A stretch of DNA of 19,189 bases from Bacteroides sp. CAG:443 (GTDB lineage: Bacteria; Bacteroidota; Bacteroidia; Bacteroidales; Bacteroidaceae), in the NCBI GenBank assembly GCA_000432735.1, contig FR887824.1, positions 1 to 19,189 of the forward strand, read 5' to 3'. The translations under genes were made by a program, and so were the position numbers. This document shows positions 13,848 through 19,189 of this stretch, piece after piece. The notes beneath the pieces are model-generated. The model made no database searches and was not told where the DNA came from. It worked only from the letters and a program-made list of their open reading frames with translations. Numbering within the stretch: position 1 is the stretch's first letter; every line of letters starts with the position of its first letter.

Positions 13848-14849
13848 ATGGAACTAACAGAGAATAAACTAAAGCAAAAAGTCCAGCGAAACATACTGAT
13901 GGTATCAGTATTGATTCTGGTGGGGAAGTTTTTGGCGTATTACCTGACTAACTCTGTGGGTGTGCTGACGGATGCTATGGAAAGTATTGTCAATGTGGCA
14001 GCCGGAACAATAAGCTTGTTCAGCTTGTGCTTGTCGGAAAAGCCCCGGGATACCGATCATCCTTTCGGGCATGGCAAAATTGAGCTGATATCGGCTTCTA
14101 TCGAAGGTATATTGATTTCAATTGCCGGAGGAATGATTATTTATGAGGCCATCAAACGATTGCTTGTACCTGATGAAATTCAGAAAGTGGATATTGGTAT
14201 TTATATCATTGCTATATCGGGAGTACTGAATTACCTGATGGGATGGTATAGCATACATATCGGAAAGAAGTATAATTCCATTGCACTGGTGGCAGGAGGA
14301 AAGCATTTGCAGTCGGATACTTATTCTACGATTGGTTTGGTAGTAGGATTGATTCTCCTTTATTTTACAAAGATTACCTGGATAGATAGTGCCATGGCAC
14401 TTATCTTTGGGTCTATCATCATCATAACCGGAATTTCTATTCTGAGAAAGACGACGGACAACTTACTGGATAGAGCGGATATCAATTTGTTGAAAGATCT
14501 TGCCGATACATTGAACCATAACCGAAAACCGGAATGGATTGATATTCATAACGTAAAGGTTTTAAAATCGGGAACTTCTCTGTATATGGATTGTGACCTG
14601 ACTATCCCCTGGTACTATAACATTGATCAAGGTCATCGTATCGGAACTCAGTTGCAGGAGGTACTGAACGATAAGTATTCGGATCATGCCGTACTGAATA
14701 TTCATCTGGACCCGTGTAACATTTTTGAGAGTCCGAAATGTGGCAAATGTCTGTGTACGGATTGTCCGTATCGCAAACAAAAGTTCAATCAGGTTGAGGA
14801 AATCAATGTCACGACGTTTATCCGCAATGAAATGGAACGTCATGAGTAA
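13848..14849 (+). CDS. Cation diffusion facilitator metal exporter with Cys-rich tail
   Basis: A 333-residue CDF transporter with six membrane segments (about 15-200) and a cytoplasmic C-terminal domain. The start at ATG 13848 is chosen because a promoter lies just upstream and the sequence before it is unlike the family. TM2 reads LTDAMESIVNVAAG, so the usual (H/D)xxxD metal site is E45-xxx-N49. TM5 retains H153 and D157 (HLQSD). The HPFGHGK loop of the Fe/Zn CDF group is present (71-77). The tail after about 288 has five cysteines (C290, C298, C301, C303, C306), probably a metal-binding cluster. It exports a divalent metal from the cytoplasm in exchange for protons; which metal cannot be stated. 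Monocistronic, ending at a strong hairpin. Confidence 0.92.
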   Translation: MELTENKLKQKVQRNILMVSVLILVGKFLAYYLTNSVGVLTDAMESIVNVAAGTISLFSLCLSEKPRDTDHPFGHGKIELISASIEGILISIAGGMIIYEAIKRLLVPDEIQKVDIGIYIIAISGVLNYLMGWYSIHIGKKYNSIALVAGGKHLQSDTYSTIGLVVGLILLYFTKITWIDSAMALIFGSIIIITGISILRKTTDNLLDRADINLLKDLADTLNHNRKPEWIDIHNVKVLKSGTSLYMDCDLTIPWYYNIDQGHRIGTQLQEVLNDKYSDHAVLNIHLDPCNIFESPKCGKCLCTDCPYRKQKFNQVEEINVTTFIRNEMERHE

Positions 14850-14895
14850 AAGAAAGATGATAAACTGATACTTGGAGCATCCTTCAAGACAAAAT

Positions 14896-14940
14896 AAATG
14901 GTCGTATCACTACTCGAAACAGAGTTTGATACGACCATTT
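14896..14940. terminator. Strong bidirectional terminator
   Basis: AAATGGTCGTATCA (14896-14909) is perfectly complementary to TGATACGACCATTT (14927-14940), and ACTC/GAGT (14912-14915 with 14922-14925) extends the stem around a GAAACA loop. T-rich sequence flanks both sides. It separates the CDF gene from the convergent SusD gene and can end both transcripts. Confidence 0.85.
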
Positions 14941-15013
14941 TATGTGTTATGATTACAATCAGTAATATTTCGAAACAGCCATTTTAGTTTTGACATTTCT
15001 TCATTTTTGTCTT

Positions 15014-16348
15014 TCAATGACTTAGATTGGGGTTAGCTGCTATAGCTTCCTTGGGAATCTGTAACGTATAGCGCGAATCATCTTGTTCCAGCACATATTG
15101 TTGTTTGTTCAGTGTCTTTTCGATACGTGGACGGGTTGTACGGCGAAGATCGAACCAGCGATGACCTTCGAAGGCAAGCTCTCTGGCACGTTCATTCACT
15201 ATTTCTTTTACCAGTTCCACTTTGCTCAGACCTTCTACGTAGGTTTTCTTCTGGGCGTATGCTTCGGCTGTATAACGCTTTTCCATCAGTTGCAGCAGTC
15301 GTTTGCGGGCTTCGGGGAGGTTGTCCGATTGTGCCGCCGCTTCTGCACTATTCAGGTATAGCTCTCCGGTACGTATGGTACAACGGAATTCAGAGTTACC
15401 TCCCTTTTGAGATTTACGGTTTCCGTCTTTATCGGTCGGAGCAAAGTAAGCATCCGGGCGAAGGTCACCCGCCTGATACATGCTCAGGAATGAAGGAAGT
15501 ACAGATACGGCCCCCTGATAATTGCTGTTAAGGGTGTATTCCAGTGCGTTGATTGCTTCTACCGACTGATAGTGGTTGGGCAACTTGAAACCTTTTACTT
15601 TAAAGTCTTCCAGTTCATTTTTAACTTTTAAAGCTTCTTCGGCCTGTGCATAAGCATTTTTCCAATCGCCCATGTAGAGATAAACACGTGAGCGGATAGC
15701 CGGAACACAGACTTTGGTAAAGCGGTAGGAGAGCGTAATATCATCCCACTTTTCTACGTTCAACAGTGTTTCGGCACTTGACAGGTCTTCCAGTACAGAG
15801 GCATAAACTTCGCTCACGGTATTGCGGAACAACTGCTTTTCCAGATCAGTATCCAGTTTCAGCGGAATCGCCTTGGTTGCCGGAGCCCCCGGTTTGGTAT
15901 ATGGTTGTCCGTGCAGGTTTACCAGAATGAAGTGCATATATGCGCGCATCAGGTAAGCTTCACCCGTAAGTTGAGCGATTTCGCTCTGACTGCCTTCGGT
16001 TATTTCATCGTGGTGTTCGATAATGAAGTTGGCAAAAAATAACACCTCGTAATAGTTGGCCCAGTCGAACGATACGGTAGTAGTAGAAGTTGTCGTACCT
16101 TCCCAGCGTTCGATACCTCCGTATTTATCCTGATCGTTTTTGTTACTTACAAACATTTCGTCGGCACCCATGTTGGCAAGTCCTCGGTCGGCGGGAACGG
16201 TAGTGCAGGCGTTCAGCCACAAAGCGCGATACTCAGCCAGCGTGCGAGGAATGACACTTCCCGTAGGCTGGATATCCAGATACTTGTCGCAGCCTGTCAG
16301 TAAGAGTGTCAGACAGGCAAAAAGCAAGCCAATATATTGTTTCTTCAT
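15014..16348 (-). CDS. SusD/RagB family outer-membrane nutrient-binding lipoprotein
   Basis: A 444-residue SusD-like lipoprotein. The signal peptide ends LLLTGC with lipidated Cys20, followed by DKYLDIQPTGSVIP, the usual start of mature SusD proteins. The helical core shows TPR-like segments, including YLMRAYMHFILVNLHGQPY (about 134-152) and NERARELAFEGHRWFDLRR (about 388-406), the last being the most characteristic SusD/RagB signature. The length is at the short end of the family (usually about 450-650). It sits on the outer surface as the lid of the SusC channel encoded 13 bases upstream and captures glycans, peptides or other nutrients. No glycoside hydrolase or sensor is visible nearby, so the substrate is unknown. 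Confidence 0.96.
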   Translation of the reverse strand: MKKQYIGLLFACLTLLLTGCDKYLDIQPTGSVIPRTLAEYRALWLNACTTVPADRGLANMGADEMFVSNKNDQDKYGGIERWEGTTTSTTTVSFDWANYYEVLFFANFIIEHHDEITEGSQSEIAQLTGEAYLMRAYMHFILVNLHGQPYTKPGAPATKAIPLKLDTDLEKQLFRNTVSEVYASVLEDLSSAETLLNVEKWDDITLSYRFTKVCVPAIRSRVYLYMGDWKNAYAQAEEALKVKNELEDFKVKGFKLPNHYQSVEAINALEYTLNSNYQGAVSVLPSFLSMYQAGDLRPDAYFAPTDKDGNRKSQKGGNSEFRCTIRTGELYLNSAEAAAQSDNLPEARKRLLQLMEKRYTAEAYAQKKTYVEGLSKVELVKEIVNERARELAFEGHRWFDLRRTTRPRIEKTLNKQQYVLEQDDSRYTLQIPKEAIAANPNLSH

Positions 16349-16361
16349 TGTTCGTTAAGAG

Positions 16362-19189
16362 TTAAAAGTTAAGATTCAGACTGAATGTAAATGATTTCGG
16401 AATGGGTTGTGCATACGGGTTACCCATCGTTTCCGGGTCCAGAAAGTTGGTATAGCTCGAACCGAATACAAACAGGTTACGCCCTTCCAGTGCCATGGTT
16501 GCCTGACTGATTCCCAGTTTCTTTATTAGCTCGAACGGTAACTCATATCCCAGACGGATACTCTGTATACGCATGTAGTTCTGTTTTTTCACCCACAAGC
16601 TGGAATTCGCATACGGATTCACTGCGCCGTCGAGGAAGAGATAAGCAATGAGGTCAGTATGCCAATCTACCAGTGCCGGCATCGTACCTTTCGGATTTTC
16701 CGGTGTCCAGCGGTTCAGGATATCACGGTTTGTATTCTGACCGCGGTCCAATGACGTAAGCGAGTAGCTGGGTTGTACACGTACATAACCTCCGGCATTG
16801 AAAATACAGTTGATGCCCAGTTCCCATGCCTTATAGGTAAAGGTATTGTTAAAACCTCCCGTATAAGGAGAGTCGGCAGTTCCTATATATTCATATTTAT
16901 TGCGAAGCTCCTCAGTGGTTAGGTCAGATTCTTCTACCCTGAAAAACTCTTTCATTGATTCTACTTTTCCTGTTTCCTTGTTGTAGAAAGTCATCTGTCC
17001 GTGTTCATCTATACCTGCATAAGGGAATGCAAAGATTGCTCCGGCCGGATAACCTTCACGACTGGGCGAAAGGTCAGCTTTTGGTTTTGATTCTTTCAAA
17101 ACTTTGTTTTGGTTGTAGGCAAAGTTGAAAGTGGTCGTCCACATAAACGATTTGGTATGTATGTTTCGCGTAGACAATCCGACTTCGACACCTTTGTTCG
17201 TCATGCTCGCCCAGTTAATATTGGTCGAGGTAAATCCTGTTTCCAGCGGAAGTATCTGCATACCAATCAGGTCTACTCCTTTGCGGTAATAGTAATCTAC
17301 GCTCAGACTGATAGCTTGGTTCAGAACGGCAAAGTCCATTCCTACGTTTACGGAATGAGTCTTTTCCCAGCGCAGCTTATCGTTGGGGGCAGAGTTTACC
17401 ACAATCATGTCTTCCGTATTTCCCGGCAGGATAGGGTTGGCATTCGACTGGTATTTACCCAGCAGATACGGAGAGGTATTCTTGTCGATGTTTCCTTGCA
17501 AACCGTACGAAGCACGAATCACCAGATTATCCAGCCACTTGGCGTTTTGCGTAAACGGTTCTTCCGAGATACGCCACAAGGCACTGACCGAATACAGCGG
17601 CAGGTAACGGTATTTCTTGTCTACGCCAAACAAGTCAGAACCATCGAAACGGATACTTCCTCCCAATGTGTATCGGTTCAGCAGCGAGTACGACATGGTA
17701 GAGAAGGCCGATACATAGGCATTCTCCACATTGGTCTTGGCGTGTAACGGGAAAGCCTGTGATTCGCTGGGGAATACCACCGGCTGGTTGGTCATGGTAC
17801 GGCGGTCGTATCCGTAGCCCACCGAGTAAAGTGTCGTAGCCCACGTACGACGAAGTTCCGAACCGACCATGATTTCGAATTCGTGAATATCAGCATACGT
17901 GTCGCGGTATGTACCCATAGTTTTCCAGGTAACCTGTGAATCCGAATTTTCATAATTCTTGTCGAAACCACCTTTCTTCGGAAGGAAAGAAACTCCGTTG
18001 TTACGTCGGTTCTGATGTTCCAGACGCATGGCAAAAGATTCCTGGTCGGCAATCTGTTCACGCGATGTCTTGTCGAGCTGCAATCCCACCTGCGAAGTAA
18101 TCTTGAAACGGTCGTCGAAACGAAGTTCCACATCGAAGATGGAAGACAACGAATTAATGGTTGTTTCATTCGAGGTATTCTGTCGTTCCTCGAAAGTATT
18201 GAACAGTAACTCTGAGTTTCCACTTTGAATATCACTGTCGTATACATAATTTCCATCTTTATCGTATGGAGTCAGATACGGGTTGGCGATACGGGCATAG
18301 AACATCGGATTGGTAAATCCGTCGGTTGCCAGATACGAACTGTTTTTACGACGGTTCGCGAATACAGAAGCTCCGAACTTCAAGATATGATTTACCTTAT
18401 AATTGGCTTTCATCACCAGGTTCAGACGGTCGGAAGACACGTTGGGAATATTTCCCTGTTCCTTTGAATATCCCAGTGACGTATAGTAAGTCGCTTTCTC
18501 GTTACCGCCCGACAAGCTCAAGTTATATTCCTGACTGAATGCATCCTGTAATAAGATATCATTCCAGTCGGTATTGATCAGACGCAAGGCGTTGATGTCA
18601 TTCTGAGCCTCTTTCGAGAGAGCATCCCATCCATTTTTCTGGAAAGCATCAATTGCATTGTAACGCTTTAAGATACGGTAAACTTCTCCCTTGTCGGCAT
18701 TCATGGCATAATTGCTTTTCATCAGTTGCAACTCTAAGTCAACCTTTTCCGATGCATTCAGCAGGTTCAACCGGTCAATGTTCTGTTGGGGAGACCAGGT
18801 AAGACGCGTACTGAAGTTGATTTTCGTCTTTCCTGCCTTACCGTTTTTGGTGGTAATGACAATCACACCGTTGGCGGCACGCGCACCATAAATAGCTGTT
18901 GCGGCAGCATCTTTCAGTACCGTGATGTCCGCAATGTCGGCGGGATTTAGTCCGGCGATGGACGACTGTTGTACATCGTCGATATTTTTCAGTGATTCCA
19001 TACTCGGAATATCGGTACCTTCCAGTGGAATACCGTCGAGTACCCAAAGCGGGTCCTGCGTTCCATTCAGCGATGACGTACCACGGATACGGATTTTCAC
19101 CGGAGAACCCGGAGCTCCTGAAGTCGTGACGGCCGAAAGTCCGGCAATCTGTCCCGAAAGCGCCTGATCAATGCTCTTTACCGTACCGA
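16362..19189 (-). CDS. SusC/RagA family TonB-dependent outer-membrane transporter, N terminus off-window
   Basis: The open frame continues to the right edge, so 941 C-terminal residues are seen and the signal peptide, CarboxypepD-like domain and TonB box are missing. The visible part begins in the plug domain (SIDQALSGQIAGLSAV, then SGAPGSPVKIRIRG), with the SusC signature DPLWVLDGIPLEG and DAAATAIYGARAANGVIVITT close behind. A GTG at 19098-19100 lies inside this domain and is not the real start. The rest is the 22-strand barrel, ending in SLNLNF with the terminal Phe required for outer-membrane assembly. It imports a substrate held by the SusD partner, powered by TonB-ExbBD. It precedes SusD with a 13-base gap, the normal gene order. 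Confidence 0.97.
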   Translation of the reverse strand, partial: GTVKSIDQALSGQIAGLSAVTTSGAPGSPVKIRIRGTSSLNGTQDPLWVLDGIPLEGTDIPSMESLKNIDDVQQSSIAGLNPADIADITVLKDAAATAIYGARAANGVIVITTKNGKAGKTKINFSTRLTWSPQQNIDRLNLLNASEKVDLELQLMKSNYAMNADKGEVYRILKRYNAIDAFQKNGWDALSKEAQNDINALRLINTDWNDILLQDAFSQEYNLSLSGGNEKATYYTSLGYSKEQGNIPNVSSDRLNLVMKANYKVNHILKFGASVFANRRKNSSYLATDGFTNPMFYARIANPYLTPYDKDGNYVYDSDIQSGNSELLFNTFEERQNTSNETTINSLSSIFDVELRFDDRFKITSQVGLQLDKTSREQIADQESFAMRLEHQNRRNNGVSFLPKKGGFDKNYENSDSQVTWKTMGTYRDTYADIHEFEIMVGSELRRTWATTLYSVGYGYDRRTMTNQPVVFPSESQAFPLHAKTNVENAYVSAFSTMSYSLLNRYTLGGSIRFDGSDLFGVDKKYRYLPLYSVSALWRISEEPFTQNAKWLDNLVIRASYGLQGNIDKNTSPYLLGKYQSNANPILPGNTEDMIVVNSAPNDKLRWEKTHSVNVGMDFAVLNQAISLSVDYYYRKGVDLIGMQILPLETGFTSTNINWASMTNKGVEVGLSTRNIHTKSFMWTTTFNFAYNQNKVLKESKPKADLSPSREGYPAGAIFAFPYAGIDEHGQMTFYNKETGKVESMKEFFRVEESDLTTEELRNKYEYIGTADSPYTGGFNNTFTYKAWELGINCIFNAGGYVRVQPSYSLTSLDRGQNTNRDILNRWTPENPKGTMPALVDWHTDLIAYLFLDGAVNPYANSSLWVKKQNYMRIQSIRLGYELPFELIKKLGISQATMALEGRNLFVFGSSYTNFLDPETMGNPYAQPIPKSFTFSLNLNF

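Noticed and set aside
19098..19100. GTG as possible start of the SusC gene
   Set aside because: The frame is open to the window edge and the codons upstream encode conserved plug-domain residues, so this is an internal valine.
15014..19189. SusC/SusD pair as part of a complete polysaccharide utilisation locus
   Set aside because: No glycoside hydrolase, sulfatase, hybrid two-component system or sigma/anti-sigma pair is visible on this strand in the window, so a carbohydrate substrate cannot be claimed.

Overview
The window is chromosomal DNA from a Bacteroidales bacterium, most likely Bacteroides, Phocaeicola or Parabacteroides. Four things point there: a SusC/SusD outer-membrane pair, a sodium-pumping methylmalonyl-CoA decarboxylase operon typical of succinate-to-propionate fermenters, several promoters of the Bacteroidetes type (TTTG, about 20 bp, TAnnTTTG), and AT-rich leaders with few strong Shine-Dalgarno sites. 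The species cannot be fixed from the sequence alone.

Layout. Positions 1-1642 are the leader-distal part of a CRISPR array with 26 repeats and 25 spacers; the leader and presumably the cas genes lie beyond the left edge. Positions 1643-2273 carry no convincing protein gene. They do contain a candidate small RNA (about 1814-2045) with its own promoter, two 8-bp stems that interlock as a pseudoknot, and a third pairing that competes with one of them. Then come, on the + strand, a 60-residue acidic protein, a ferritin-fold protein that has lost most ferroxidase ligands, and an ECF sigma factor. Converging on these from the right is a minus-strand operon (6482 down to 3673): nitroreductase, small membrane protein, Rossmann/DUF2520 protein, KdsC-type phosphatase and Maf nucleotide pyrophosphatase. 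A divergent + strand pair follows: a FemAB/GNAT-like transferase and an aldo/keto reductase of the YghZ type.

Positions 8781-13509 hold the propionate module: methylmalonyl-CoA epimerase, the carboxyltransferase subunit, a lipoprotein in which a lamin-tail domain is fused to an OadG-like membrane subunit, the biotin carrier, and the sodium-pumping beta subunit. Together they would epimerise (R)- to (S)-methylmalonyl-CoA, decarboxylate it to propionyl-CoA and export Na+. A cation diffusion facilitator gene follows (13848-14849). It ends at a strong hairpin shared with the convergent SusD/SusC operon, which occupies 15014-19189 on the minus strand and runs off the right edge.

Most of the window is ordinary Bacteroidales core and accessory content. 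The points most worth a second look are the pseudoknot RNA next to the CRISPR trailer, the ferritin-like protein with a dismantled iron-oxidation site beside an ECF sigma factor, the abrupt change of repeat type near the old end of the array, the lipoprotein-OadG fusion, and a perfect dyad overlapping the likely promoter of the propionate operon. No new defence or mobile system could be demonstrated.
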